Source of the DNA: DASVWZ01 sp036392935
Lineage (GTDB): Bacteria > Acidobacteriota > Terriglobia > Terriglobales > Acidobacteriaceae
Direction: 5' to 3'
Length of the DNA stretch: 64,000 nucleotides
Assembly (NCBI GenBank): GCA_036392935.1
Contig: DASVWZ010000297.1
Coordinates: 10,928-74,927, forward strand
Shown here: in pieces, positions 41,397 through 50,473 of the stretch
Numbering within the stretch: the first letter of the stretch is position 1
Layout: each line of letters opens with the position of its first letter
The notes under the pieces: model-generated
Told to the model about the DNA's origin: nothing
What the model saw: only the letters and a program-made list of their open reading frames with translations
Databases searched by the model: none
Position numbers and translations under genes: made by a program

Positions 41397-41759
41397 TCAT
41401 CGCATCACGAAGACGAGTTCGACATACGTATCCGTGTTGCGCCATAAAAATGGCAACCGCGCCAGCCAGTACTTCTCTTTGATCATCTTGCGAACCCGGG
41501 CGCCGTCCTCGGTGCCAAGGATCTGCGCCGTAGCGGGGAATTCCGGGCCAGTAATTTTGCCGCGAATCGTACACGGGGCAACCTTCGCTTGCGGATTGTT
41601 GCGGATGCGTTTGACCTTGGCTAATTTGCTGTTGGTCATGAAGTATAGCTTGCCGTCCATCTCGGCAAACCAAACCGGAGTGTAGATGGCCTCACCCGAC
41701 TTTCGAAACGTGGCGACAGAAATGTAACGCTGCCCGTGAATCTCCGCAGGTATCGGCAT
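41397..41759 (-). CDS. PPOX-class F420-dependent oxidoreductase (split-barrel)
   Basis: 120 residues. The flavin-like split barrel carries Y-I-S-V-A-T-F-R-K-S-G and K-V-K-R-I-R-N-N-P-x-x-x-V-A-P-C, the pattern of small F420-binding enzymes (Rv2061-like). The substrate is unknown. If right, the cell makes or acquires F420; no F420 biosynthesis gene lies in the window. Confidence 0.82.
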   Translation of the reverse strand: MPIPAEIHGQRYISVATFRKSGEAIYTPVWFAEMDGKLYFMTNSKLAKVKRIRNNPQAKVAPCTIRGKITGPEFPATAQILGTEDGARVRKMIKEKYWLARLPFLWRNTDTYVELVFVMR

Positions 41760-42215
41760 CCATTCATTCTAGCCCGGCATTCGATCCCCAATCGCAAGCA
41801 GTGAAATTCCACTTGACCTCACTCTTCCACTTCCTCACAATTAGAGTAGCTGGCCTCGCTCTTTGACAACTGAACACGCTTCGTCGCAAGCGCCCTCACG
41901 TGCCGGTCAGCTCCGTGGACGGAAAAAAAAACCATGGGCCACAAGGCCCCGAGTTTGAGAGTTCGGCAGGTTTTTGCTGATGGCTGAGGGCTGATGGCTG
42001 ACAACTAAGCTCTTTGTTTTCTATATTTTGATATCTAACTACCTATAGAATCAATGGCTTACGTGGGTATGGGTGGCTGTCGAACCAATAGAATCAATAA
42101 TTTACGAGATTTTTTCAAAAATTTAGAACCGAGTATTTACTATAGAGTAAACACGGCAGCATTCAGCCGATAATATTTACTCAAGTCATTTATATTCAAC
42201 AGCTTACCTCCATCA
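41760..42215. other. Gene-free interval with dispersed element copy B
   Basis: No gene. It contains a TGATGGCTGA run (41980-42000), then the AT-rich composite element, then 65 bp before the polX stop. Confidence 0.6.
42012..42151 (+). repeat. Composite AT-rich dispersed element, copy B (most complete)
   Basis: Head CTTTGTTTTCTATATTTTGA from 42012. Motif 1 TAGAATCAATGGCTTACG near 42046 and motif 2 TAGAATCAATAATTTACG near 42089 have ATC cores 43 bp apart. A perfect inverted repeat TTTACT/AGTAAA (42136-42151) follows, ending in AGTAAACAC. Copy C has the same AGTAAACAC at a similar distance. No frame follows. Confidence 0.62.
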
Positions 42216-43988
42216 TCAAGCCGCCCCGCTGCTGCCAACCACCACGCCTGCAACTCTCTTCATCGCCCTGGCAAACTTCGCCACCGGCAGCGTATTCAAG
42301 ACATCATCTTTGGTCAGCCACGCCCGCCGCGCCTGCAACACACCGAACCTTATCTTCTCCATGTGCGACGTATGGTGAGAATCCGTGTTGATGACAATCT
42401 TCACCCCATACTGCTTGGCCAGTCGCAAATGCCGGTCATTCAAGTCGAGCCGGTCCGGATACGCATTTAACTCCATGGCGACTTTTTTCTGCGCAGCCGC
42501 TTTCAGCACGGTATCCATGTCATACGGATAAGCGTCCCGCCGTAACAATAACCTTCCCGTCGGATGCCCAATGATCGAGGTATTGGGGTTCTCAATCGCC
42601 TTCAGCAGCCGCGCGGTCATCTCCTCCGCTGTCTGATTGAAGTGCGAATGCACGCTGGCAATCACCAGATCCATTTGCTCCAGCACCGAATCCGATAGAT
42701 CGAGAGATCCATCCGCGAGAATGTCAACCTCAATGCCGGCAAAAATCCGAATGCCGTCAATGGCATCATTGGCGGCGCGAATCCGCTTGATGTGCTCGAC
42801 CGCCCGCTTGTCGTCCAGCCCATTCGCCATCGCCAGATTTTTCGAATGGTCGGTGATGGCCATGTATTTATATCCGCGCGCCCGCGCTGCTTCAGCCATC
42901 TCTTCAATCGTGTTGCGCCCGTCGGTTTCAAGCGTGTGCATGTGCACGTCGCCCTGCAAATCCGCGACACTGATCAACTCTGGCAAAGCATCACCTGCCG
43001 CCGCATCGATCTCGCCCGTGTTTTCCCTGAGTTCCGGCGGAATATACGCCAGCTTCAGCTTGCCGTAGATATCTTCTTCCGTCTTCGCCGCAACCACCTT
43101 CTCGTCTTCCAGCCGTGCCAGGCTGTATTCACTGAGCGTGTAGCCCATCTTCAGCGCACGTTGACGAAGCGCCACATTATGCGCTTTGCTTCCGGTGAAG
43201 TATTGCATGGCCGCGCCAAACGACTCCGGTGCCAAGAACCGCACATCCACTTGCATCCCGCCGCGCAGCCGGAAGCTGACCTTGTTTTCACCGCGTGCAA
43301 TCACTTCCATCAGCGCCGGTACTTTAATCAGGTGCTCGATCAACTTTTCCCGCTCGGCGTCATCGCAACAAGCTCTCCCCGTCACCAGAATGTCGAGATC
43401 ACCGACTGTCTCCCGTCCGCGCCGCAACGACCCCGCCGGCGTCACCTTTTCCACTCCCGGAAACGTCCGCAAATGCTCCGCAATCTTCTCTGCCTGAATC
43501 TCGGCCGCATCCAGCAGAAAACGGCCGCCGATCCGCTTGTAATCCTCGAGCGCCTTCAGCAGCTTCTGTTCCTGCTTTTCGCCCATGCGCGGCAGTTCGC
43601 GAATCTTGCCCTCGCGCGCCAGCTTCTCCACGCCTTCCACATCGCAAACTTTATACGCGCTCCAGATCAGCGCAATCGTCTTCGGTCCGAGGCCCTGCAC
43701 CTTCAGGAGGTCTAACATCGAAGGATGATATTTCTGCAGCAACTCCGCATGCAGCGACAGCCGTCCGTCTTTGAACATCTCCTGCAAGTTCGCCAGCATG
43801 CCTTTGCCGATACCGTGAATCGCCAGCACCTGCTTCGGTTCGCTGATCAGGTCGGAAATCTGTTGCGGCTGGGCTTCAATCGCCTCTGCGGCATTGCGAT
43901 AGGACCGTATGCGGAACGAATCCTGCCCGTCGATTTCAAGCAGGTCGGCAGTCTCGTACAAAATTCCCGCGATCGCCTTGTTGTCCAT
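42216..43988 (-). CDS. polX: DNA polymerase/3'-5' exonuclease PolX
   Basis: 590 residues. The N-terminal Pol X domain (helix-hairpin-helix V-L-A-I-H-G-I-G-K-G; catalytic G-S-L-R-R-G-R-E-T-V-G-D-L-D-I) is followed by a C-terminal PHP nuclease domain (D-V-H-M-H-T-L-E-T-D-G, A-I-T-D-H-S, G-I-E-V-D-I, V-I-N-T-D-S-H-H). It fills gaps and processes 3' ends in base-excision-type repair. Length is normal. The 190 bp upstream to cspA hold nothing recognised. Confidence 0.95.
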   Translation of the reverse strand: MDNKAIAGILYETADLLEIDGQDSFRIRSYRNAAEAIEAQPQQISDLISEPKQVLAIHGIGKGMLANLQEMFKDGRLSLHAELLQKYHPSMLDLLKVQGLGPKTIALIWSAYKVCDVEGVEKLAREGKIRELPRMGEKQEQKLLKALEDYKRIGGRFLLDAAEIQAEKIAEHLRTFPGVEKVTPAGSLRRGRETVGDLDILVTGRACCDDAEREKLIEHLIKVPALMEVIARGENKVSFRLRGGMQVDVRFLAPESFGAAMQYFTGSKAHNVALRQRALKMGYTLSEYSLARLEDEKVVAAKTEEDIYGKLKLAYIPPELRENTGEIDAAAGDALPELISVADLQGDVHMHTLETDGRNTIEEMAEAARARGYKYMAITDHSKNLAMANGLDDKRAVEHIKRIRAANDAIDGIRIFAGIEVDILADGSLDLSDSVLEQMDLVIASVHSHFNQTAEEMTARLLKAIENPNTSIIGHPTGRLLLRRDAYPYDMDTVLKAAAQKKVAMELNAYPDRLDLNDRHLRLAKQYGVKIVINTDSHHTSHMEKIRFGVLQARRAWLTKDDVLNTLPVAKFARAMKRVAGVVVGSSGAA

Positions 43989-44181
43989 GTGAAATTTAGC
44001 TTACCAAGAATCGGGCAGGGAAGAACTCTCGCGCGAGAATCGCGAACACTACGAAAAATCAGCAGGGAAATATCGGAACAAAGACCACAGACGTGCGCGC
44101 TGTTTCGACAGACCACTCCAACAGCCCGCACGCGGACAAAAATTTGACCCTTACCTGAGCTAGTAGATCAACGGGCAGACT

Positions 44182-44403
44182 TCATGCCGATACTAGCTTG
44201 GCTACATTCGCGGCCTGCGGACCCTTCGGGCCCTGGGCAATCTCGAACTCTACCTGATCGCCTTCCTGCAGGCTCTTATACCCTTCGCTGGTTATTGCGC
44301 TGTAGTGAACAAAAACATCGGCCCCGTCATCTCTACCAATGAAGCCGTACCCTTTTGCGTTGTTAAACCACTTTACGACACCTTTCAATCGTTCCACGGA
44401 CAC
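44182..44403 (-). CDS. Cold-shock domain protein
   Basis: 73 residues, one cold-shock domain. RNP motifs K-G-Y-G-F-I and D-V-F-V-H-Y, preceded by G-V-V-K-W-F-N. It binds single-stranded nucleic acid and acts as an RNA chaperone. GGGGGCG precedes the ATG. Confidence 0.96.
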   Translation of the reverse strand: MSVERLKGVVKWFNNAKGYGFIGRDDGADVFVHYSAITSEGYKSLQEGDQVEFEIAQGPKGPQAANVAKLVSA

Positions 44404-44492
44404 GCCCCCTTGCGCGTTGCTGCCATTGGGACTGGTTTCCCAGCCTTGCAGAAAGTTTGGAGGCTATCGATTTTCGCTGTCAAGGACGTAGG

Positions 44493-45074
44493 TCACAATT
44501 TCAGCCCTTTATTTCCTCCGCGAAGTATCTCCCGTAACCATAAGACGCCGCTTATGGTTTTGCCATCATGGATTTGGCCGGCCATGACCATCCGTGCGGC
44601 CTGGCTCGCGGGAAAAAATCGTGGTTCGATCACTTCGTCTTCCTCCGGCCGGGCTTTACCTTCTTTCAACTCGGTCGCCAGATAAATCGCCATCGTCTCC
44701 GCCACAAACCCTGGACTCGCCCAGAAATACAGCACCCGCTTCCATCGCCGGGCCGAAAACCCCGTCTCCTCGAGCAATTCGCGCTTGGCCGCCACCAGAG
44801 GTTTTTCCCCCGGATCGATTCGCCCCGCGCACAGCTCCCACAAATGCTGCTGCGCGGCATGACGATACTGCCGCACCAGCAGCACCTCCGGTTCTTTCTT
44901 TCCTTTTCTCACCGGCATAATCACCACCGATCCCGTGTGCCGCACCATGTCGCGCCGCGCCTCTATGCCCGACGGCTCAACCACATAATCCGTCGTTACC
45001 CAAAACGCCGGGCCGCGATACACCTCAGTGCTCGAAATCACTCGACCCTTCGCCGCTCGCAATTTGTTCATCAT
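44493..45074 (-). CDS. NUDIX hydrolase, ADP-ribose pyrophosphatase-like
   Basis: 193 residues. The complete NUDIX box is G-R-I-D-P-G-E-K-P-L-V-A-A-K-R-E-L-L-E-E-T-G-F. The L-V-R-Q-Y-R-H-A and W-E-L-C-A-G context is that of ADP-ribose/NDP-sugar pyrophosphatases. It hydrolyses ADP-ribose or a related dinucleotide to keep NAD metabolites low. Confidence 0.88.
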   Translation of the reverse strand: MMNKLRAAKGRVISSTEVYRGPAFWVTTDYVVEPSGIEARRDMVRHTGSVVIMPVRKGKKEPEVLLVRQYRHAAQQHLWELCAGRIDPGEKPLVAAKRELLEETGFSARRWKRVLYFWASPGFVAETMAIYLATELKEGKARPEEDEVIEPRFFPASQAARMVMAGQIHDGKTISGVLWLREILRGGNKGLKL

Positions 45075-45173
45075 GTCACCACTATAACGGTTGCGCGAGC
45101 GATTGATTGGCCAGCTCTAACGACTGGCGACCAACGACCAATGACTAATGACTGACTCCTGTATTCTGACGAC

Positions 45174-46049
45174 ATGCCACGCAAGCCCACCATCGCGATC
45201 ATCGGCGCCGGACGCCTCGGCACCGCGCTGGCGCTCGCCTTACACCAAGCCGGATATTCCATCCCCGAACTCATCTCGCGCAATCGCGCCGCATCGATCA
45301 AATCCGCGCAATCGCTGGCTCGGAAAGTCAGCGCAACCGCATTCACTCTCGCCAAAGCCAATCTCGACGCCGACGTCCTCTGGCTCTGCGTGCCCGATTC
45401 GCAAATTTCAGGTGTCGCCGGCGAGGCCGCCCGGAAGCTTTCCGCCAAAAACCCCAGCACTCCCAAAATCGTCTTCCACTCCAGCGGCGCGCTCTCCAGC
45501 CATGAACTCAGTCCGTTGCGAAATAACGGCGTATCCGTCGCCTCTGTTCACCCGCTCATGAGCTTCGTCCGCGGCACATCACCCTCCCTGAAGCAAGTTC
45601 CATTTGCACTCGAAGGCGATCTCAAGGCAATTCGTACGGCAAGAAAGATTGCCCTCGATCTTGGCGGCGAGCCATTCGTCATTGCGGCCGCGTCCAAACC
45701 CCTTTATCACGCTTGGGGAGCATTCCTGTCCCCGCTCCTGGTTGCGGCCTTGGTCACATCTGAGCAAGTCGCTCACGCCGCAGGTCTTTCGACCCGCCAC
45801 GCTCGCCGGAAGATGAAGCCGATCATCCTCCAGACCTTCGCTAACTATGCCAATCTCGGTCCCGCCGGGGCGTTCACCGGTCCGCTCGTTCGTGGAGACG
45901 CGCGCATCATTCGCCATCATCTTTCTCACCTCAAGAAAGTTCCCAAAGCCCGGCCGGTCTACCTCGCTCTTACCCTGGCCGCACTTCGCCAACTCCCCGC
46001 GCGCCGCCGCAAGGAATTGCTTAACATCCTTAACGCCGAACAATCCTGA
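45174..46049 (+). CDS. Rossmann-like/DUF2520 protein
   Basis: 291 residues. An N-terminal NAD(P) fold (I-A-I-I-G-A-G-R-L-G-T-A-L-A) and C-terminal helical DUF2520 domain (Y-H-A-W-G-A-F-L-S-P-L-L-V-A-A..R-G-D-A-R-I-I-R-H-H) resemble 6-phosphogluconate/ketopantoate-type dehydrogenases. V-H-P-L-M-S-F lies in the expected place. The substrate is not assigned for the family. Good open frame; ribosome site weak. Confidence 0.87.
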   Translation: MPRKPTIAIIGAGRLGTALALALHQAGYSIPELISRNRAASIKSAQSLARKVSATAFTLAKANLDADVLWLCVPDSQISGVAGEAARKLSAKNPSTPKIVFHSSGALSSHELSPLRNNGVSVASVHPLMSFVRGTSPSLKQVPFALEGDLKAIRTARKIALDLGGEPFVIAAASKPLYHAWGAFLSPLLVAALVTSEQVAHAAGLSTRHARRKMKPIILQTFANYANLGPAGAFTGPLVRGDARIIRHHLSHLKKVPKARPVYLALTLAALRQLPARRRKELLNILNAEQS

Positions 46050-46115
46050 CGCACCCGCGTTTGACTCTCCCCGTGCCACCAACTAAGATTCCCCCATATT
46101 TCCCCCTCCAATCAC

Positions 46116-49028
46116 ATGATTGGCCAGACGATCACGCACTATCGCATTGTCGAAAGGCTTGGCGGTGGCGGCATGGGCGTGGTCTACAAGGCCGAAGATC
46201 TGACCCTGCATCGCTTCGTCGCCCTCAAATTTCTTCCCGATGACGTCAGTCAGGATCCACAGGCGCTTTCGCGATTTCAGCGCGAAGCCCAGGCTGCCTC
46301 GGCATTGAACCATCCCAACATCTGCACCATTTACGAGATCGGCCAGAACGAGGGGCGTCCATTTATCGTCATGGAATTCCTCGACGGCATGACCCTGCGC
46401 CACAAAATCGCCGGCCGCCATCTCGATGGCGATCTGACCCTCGCCTTGGCGACCGAAATCGCCGATGCGCTTGACGCCGCCCACGGCGAGGGCATCATTC
46501 ACCGCGACATCAAACCGGCAAATATTTTCGTCACCAAGCGCAACCACGCCAAGATTCTGGACTTCGGTCTGGCCAAGATGCCGGAGGCGCAACGACCCGG
46601 CAGCAGCAGCGATAATCTCGAGACACTTTCCATCGGCTCCGACGCCGCCCATCTCACTACCACTGGCGCCATGATGGGCACTGTTTCCTACATGTCGCCC
46701 GAGCAGATGCGCGGCAAGTCGCTCGACGTACGCGCCGATTTGTTTTCCTTCGGCGTGGTGCTGTATGAAATGGTCACCGGCAAAAGTCCATTTCCCGGCT
46801 CGACCCCCGGCGAGGTCTGCGGTGCCATCCTCCACACCACGCCCGTTCCGCCGTCGCAGCACCAGCCGGAAATGCCGGCGCCGCTTGAGGCCATCATTCT
46901 GAAAGCACTGGAAAAAGACCGGGATCTACGTTACCAGCACGCCGCTGACATGCGTACGGATTTGCAGCGCGTGAAGCGAGACACCGAAAGCGGGCGAATT
47001 CTGCCATCTGGTTCCAGCAGCGCAAGACTGGCAATCGACCCCAAAGCCAAGGTTTCTTCGCCAAATAAGTTATGGAAGTTCATCGCCCCGGCGGCTGTTT
47101 TGATCGTCACCTTAATTGTTGGCGGCCTCTATTATCGTGCCCATCGTCCACAGCCGCTCACCGACAAAGACTCCGTTGTCCTCGCGGACTTCATTAACAA
47201 CACCGGCGATTCCGTCTTCGACGACTCCCTGAAAACCGCGCTCGGCATCGCGCTGAACCAATCGCCATTTCTCAATGTGGTCTCGGCCAGAAAAGTCGCC
47301 GCAACGTTAAAGTTAATGACGCGCCCACCGGGCACTGCGCTGACTCCCGAAATCGCTCGCGAAGTCTGCCAGCGCACTGGCGGCAAGGCGTATATTGACG
47401 GCGCCATCGCCGGCTTGGGCAGTGAATACATCATTGCGCTCAAGGCAGTGAATTGCCAGACCGGGAACGTCCTCGCCCAGCAACGCTTGAGCGCAGCATC
47501 CAAAGAAAAGGTCCTCGGCGCGCTCGGTCAGGCCGCGGCCAACTTACGCGCCCAACTCGGGGAATCCCTCGCCACCGTGCAGCGCTTTGACGTGCCGCTT
47601 CTCGACGCCACCACTAGCTCGCTTGACGCGCTTAAGGCTTTCAGCATGGGGCAGAAGGCCTACGTCGAAAAAGGCCCCGATGCCGCCGTGCGTGATTATG
47701 AGCGCGCGATCGAACTCGATCCCAATTTTGCGAACGGCTATCGCGCTATCGGAGATTACTATTTCTCGCTTTCGGAGATCGGCCGCTCCAGCGAATATCT
47801 CACCAAGGCGTACCAGCTTCGCGAGCACGCCAGCGAACGCGAAAAACTTGCCATCACCGCCGACTATTACCAAAATGTCACCGGAGAACTCGACAAGGCC
47901 GCCGAAGCTTACGCCGAACTCGCTGCCAACTATCCGCGCGACTTCGGATCGCTCACCAATCTGGGAGTGATATACGCCCCGCTCGGGCAGTATCAAAAAG
48001 CCGTTGAGGTCACGCGTCAAGCCATTGACATTGCTCCTGAAAGCGTTGAATCTTACGAAAACCTGGCCAACTTCACACTGGCCTTGCAGCAGGTCGACCA
48101 GGCGCGTCAGATTATCGCCGAGATGCAGGCGAAGCAAATGGGCGATTTTGCCATGCATTACACCGCTTACGCGATCGCGTTCTTCGACAACAACGACGAA
48201 GCCATGGCCAAAGAGCAGCAATGGGTCGCGGGTCACCCCGAGCTGCAGACCTTCGGGCTTGCGCTCGCCACCGACACCGAGGCTTATTACGGCCGACTGG
48301 AGAAAGCACGCGAACTCAACCGCCAGGCAGTCGAATCAGCCATTAAGACCGACAACAAAGAGAACGGCGCGGTCTGGCAACTTAATGCCGCCATCCAGGA
48401 AGCGGCATACGGCGATCTTGCCGAGGCGCGGCAATCCGTGCCCGCTGCGCTTAAGCTTGCACCCAACAGCCAGGCAGTGCAAGTGGAAGCTGCGCTTGCC
48501 TACGCCATGCTCGGCGATGCCGCGCAGGCGGAGGCCATTGCGGAGGGTTTGGACAAGCGTTTTCCGCTCGACACGCAGATGCAAGGGCTGTGGCTTCCGG
48601 CTATCCGCGCGCAGTTGGGGCTGAACCAGAAGCAAAGCTCGTCCGCTCTTGATGCACTGGCAAACACCAATCCGCCGCTTGAATTCGGGGCAATTTCGTT
48701 TCTAAACAATTTCTCCTGCCTTTATCCCACTTACATTCGCGGTCAGGCCTATCTCGCCACTGGGCAGGGCGGGCCCGCGGCGGCGGAGTTTCAAAAGATC
48801 ATCGATCACAGCGGAATCGTATGGAACTGCTGGACGGGAGCGCTGGCCCATCTCGGCGTCGCGCGTGGCAATGCCCTGGCCTCGAAGGACGCGCAGGGCG
48901 CCGACGCCGATGCAGCGCGAGTCCGCGCACTGAACGCCTATAAGGAATTCTTTGCCCTCTGGAAGGACGCTGACTCGGCCATCCCCATCCTCAAACAAGC
49001 CCAAGCCGAATACGCCAAGCTACGGTAG
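46116..49028 (+). CDS. Serine/threonine protein kinase with TPR-rich extracytoplasmic domain
   Basis: 970 residues. Kinase domain about 9-270: G-G-G-G-M-G, K38, H-R-D131, D-F-G. One membrane helix lies at about 318-340. Then D-S-V-V-L-A-D-F-I-N-N-T-G-D-S-V-F-D-D-S-L-K-T-A, a TolB-like start common in such kinases, and about ten TPRs (Y-E-R-A-I-E-L-D-P-N-F-A-N-G-Y). The first 150 residues closely match the kinase at 9125. TPR tails probably bind partner proteins outside the membrane. Confidence 0.93.
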   Translation: MIGQTITHYRIVERLGGGGMGVVYKAEDLTLHRFVALKFLPDDVSQDPQALSRFQREAQAASALNHPNICTIYEIGQNEGRPFIVMEFLDGMTLRHKIAGRHLDGDLTLALATEIADALDAAHGEGIIHRDIKPANIFVTKRNHAKILDFGLAKMPEAQRPGSSSDNLETLSIGSDAAHLTTTGAMMGTVSYMSPEQMRGKSLDVRADLFSFGVVLYEMVTGKSPFPGSTPGEVCGAILHTTPVPPSQHQPEMPAPLEAIILKALEKDRDLRYQHAADMRTDLQRVKRDTESGRILPSGSSSARLAIDPKAKVSSPNKLWKFIAPAAVLIVTLIVGGLYYRAHRPQPLTDKDSVVLADFINNTGDSVFDDSLKTALGIALNQSPFLNVVSARKVAATLKLMTRPPGTALTPEIAREVCQRTGGKAYIDGAIAGLGSEYIIALKAVNCQTGNVLAQQRLSAASKEKVLGALGQAAANLRAQLGESLATVQRFDVPLLDATTSSLDALKAFSMGQKAYVEKGPDAAVRDYERAIELDPNFANGYRAIGDYYFSLSEIGRSSEYLTKAYQLREHASEREKLAITADYYQNVTGELDKAAEAYAELAANYPRDFGSLTNLGVIYAPLGQYQKAVEVTRQAIDIAPESVESYENLANFTLALQQVDQARQIIAEMQAKQMGDFAMHYTAYAIAFFDNNDEAMAKEQQWVAGHPELQTFGLALATDTEAYYGRLEKARELNRQAVESAIKTDNKENGAVWQLNAAIQEAAYGDLAEARQSVPAALKLAPNSQAVQVEAALAYAMLGDAAQAEAIAEGLDKRFPLDTQMQGLWLPAIRAQLGLNQKQSSSALDALANTNPPLEFGAISFLNNFSCLYPTYIRGQAYLATGQGGPAAAEFQKIIDHSGIVWNCWTGALAHLGVARGNALASKDAQGADADAARVRALNAYKEFFALWKDADSAIPILKQAQAEYAKLR

Positions 49029-49118
49029 GTCTAGCACCCTAAAAAAGGCCGCGTACATTGAAGAGGTGGCATAGCTTGCAACGCCGGAACAGCTGAGCAT
49101 GATCGTCGCGTCCACAAG

Positions 49119-49277
49119 CAGCCGCTCACCGGAGGGCCGCCGATTCAATTGACCCACTTCGATAGCGAACCGGCTGTCGTATCCGCCTACGCTTTTTCGA
49201 AAGACGGCAAAAAGCTCGCCGTCACCCGCTCCAAATACGACGACACCGACGTCGTCATGTTCTCCGGCTTCCGCTAG
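49119..49277 (+). pseudogene. C-terminal remnant of a kinase/TolB-type beta-propeller
   Basis: An open frame without a start encodes about 52 residues, including Q-L-T-H-F-D-S-E-P..F-S-K-D-G-K-K-L-A-V-T-R and ending in F-S-G-F-R, then TAG. This is the usual last blade of acidobacterial Ser/Thr kinases with WD40/TolB propellers, a different tail from the TPR kinase just upstream. No upstream blades remain, so it is a relic of a deleted tandem kinase gene. Confidence 0.65.
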
Positions 49278-49286
49278 AGGCTTGGG

Positions 49287-49907
49287 TCAATACTTTCTGA
49301 GCACGCCGATTACGCGGCCCTGTATGTCGACCTTGGAGGCGTGGACGATGATGGGGTGCATCTTGGAATTGGAGGGTTGCAGGCGAATTTTTTCGCCTTC
49401 CTTATAGAAGCGCTTGAGCGTGGCGTCGGCGCCATCGACGAGAGCGACCACGATGTCGCCGTTGTGGGCAGTGCGGATCTTTTCCACCAGAACGTAGTCG
49501 CCGTCGAGAATGTGTTCGTCCTGCATGGATTCGCCGCGGACTTCCAGCACGAAGACTTCTTTGCTGCGCACGAAGTCGGCGAGGGAAATAGTTTCCGGGT
49601 TTTCGACGGCCTCGATCGGTTGTCCGGCAGCGATGCGCCCGAGCAACGGCAAAACAACGGTGCTATTAACGCTCATGGCTTGCTTCAGGCGGCCTTTGGG
49701 CGGCAGCAAGTCGATGGAACGGCTCTGGTTGTAATTCCGCGTGAGCAGCTGCTTTTTCTCCAGATTGGAGACGTGTTTGTGCACGGTGGCCAGCGAGCTC
49801 AGCTTCAGGCCGTGGCCGATTTCCTCAAAAGAGGGTGAAAAGCCGTTCTTTTGCACGAAGTCGGAGATAAAATCGTAGACCTGCCGTTGCCGTTTGGTGA
49901 TTGCCAT
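49287..49907 (-). CDS. lexA: LexA repressor
   Basis: 206 residues. N-terminal winged helix (S-P-S-F-E-E-I-G-H-G-L-K-L-S-S-L-A-T-V-H-K-H). Self-cleavage bond A94-G95 in G-R-I-A-A-G-Q-P; catalytic S127 (G-E-S-M) and K165 (T-L-K-R). It represses the SOS regulon until RecA filaments trigger cleavage. I cannot see a standard SOS box (GAAC-type, CTGT-type or GTTC direct repeat) in the 138 bp upstream, so its operator may be atypical. The gap upstream has the TCAGCCGTCAGCC repeat. Confidence 0.96.
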   Translation of the reverse strand: MAITKRQRQVYDFISDFVQKNGFSPSFEEIGHGLKLSSLATVHKHVSNLEKKQLLTRNYNQSRSIDLLPPKGRLKQAMSVNSTVVLPLLGRIAAGQPIEAVENPETISLADFVRSKEVFVLEVRGESMQDEHILDGDYVLVEKIRTAHNGDIVVALVDGADATLKRFYKEGEKIRLQPSNSKMHPIIVHASKVDIQGRVIGVLRKY

Positions 49908-50045
49908 GGAAACATTGTAAGCGAATGAAAAGCGAAGTCAAGTACCAGCAATATGCCATCAGCCGTCAGCCATCAGGGGATGCCGGTTGGCGTAACTATT
50001 TCGACGCTGCGTCCATCTAATAAGTGGAGATAGAAAGAGGAGATC

Positions 50046-50468
50046 ATGGAAAAGGTGGAGAATACAGAGAAAGTTCAGAAGACAGAAAGCGAATGGCGCC
50101 AACAGCTCAACGATCAGCAGTATCGCGTAGCCCGCGAAGCTGGAACCGAGCCGGCTTTCACGGGGAAGTATTGGAACAGCAAAGACAAAGGCACATATAA
50201 CTGCGTGTGTTGCGGTGCGCCACTGTTTACGTCCGAGACGAAGTTCGATTCCGGAACCGGCTGGCCGAGCTTTTACAAACCGGTGAATGACGCGGCGATT
50301 GCCGAGAGCGCCGACAACAGCTACGGCATGAGGCGCGTCGAAGCGCGCTGCGCGAAGTGCGACGCGCACCTGGGACACGTGTTTGACGACGGGCCGAATC
50401 CGACGGGCTTGCGTTACTGCATGAACTCGGCGTCGCTGGATCTGAAGCCGGAGCCGGAAAAAAGGTAA
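50046..50468 (+). CDS. msrB: Peptide-methionine (R)-S-oxide reductase
   Basis: 140 residues. Zinc ligands C53/C56 (N-C-V-C-C) and C102/C105 (C-A-K-C). Catalytic C125 in R-Y-C-M-N-S. The G-T-G-W-P-S-F motif is present. It repairs the R form of methionine sulfoxide using thioredoxin. GAAAGAGGAG lies before the ATG. No signal peptide. It is convergent with the M48 gene, with 5 bp between. Confidence 0.96.
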   Translation: MEKVENTEKVQKTESEWRQQLNDQQYRVAREAGTEPAFTGKYWNSKDKGTYNCVCCGAPLFTSETKFDSGTGWPSFYKPVNDAAIAESADNSYGMRRVEARCAKCDAHLGHVFDDGPNPTGLRYCMNSASLDLKPEPEKR

Positions 50469-50473
50469 TGAGT

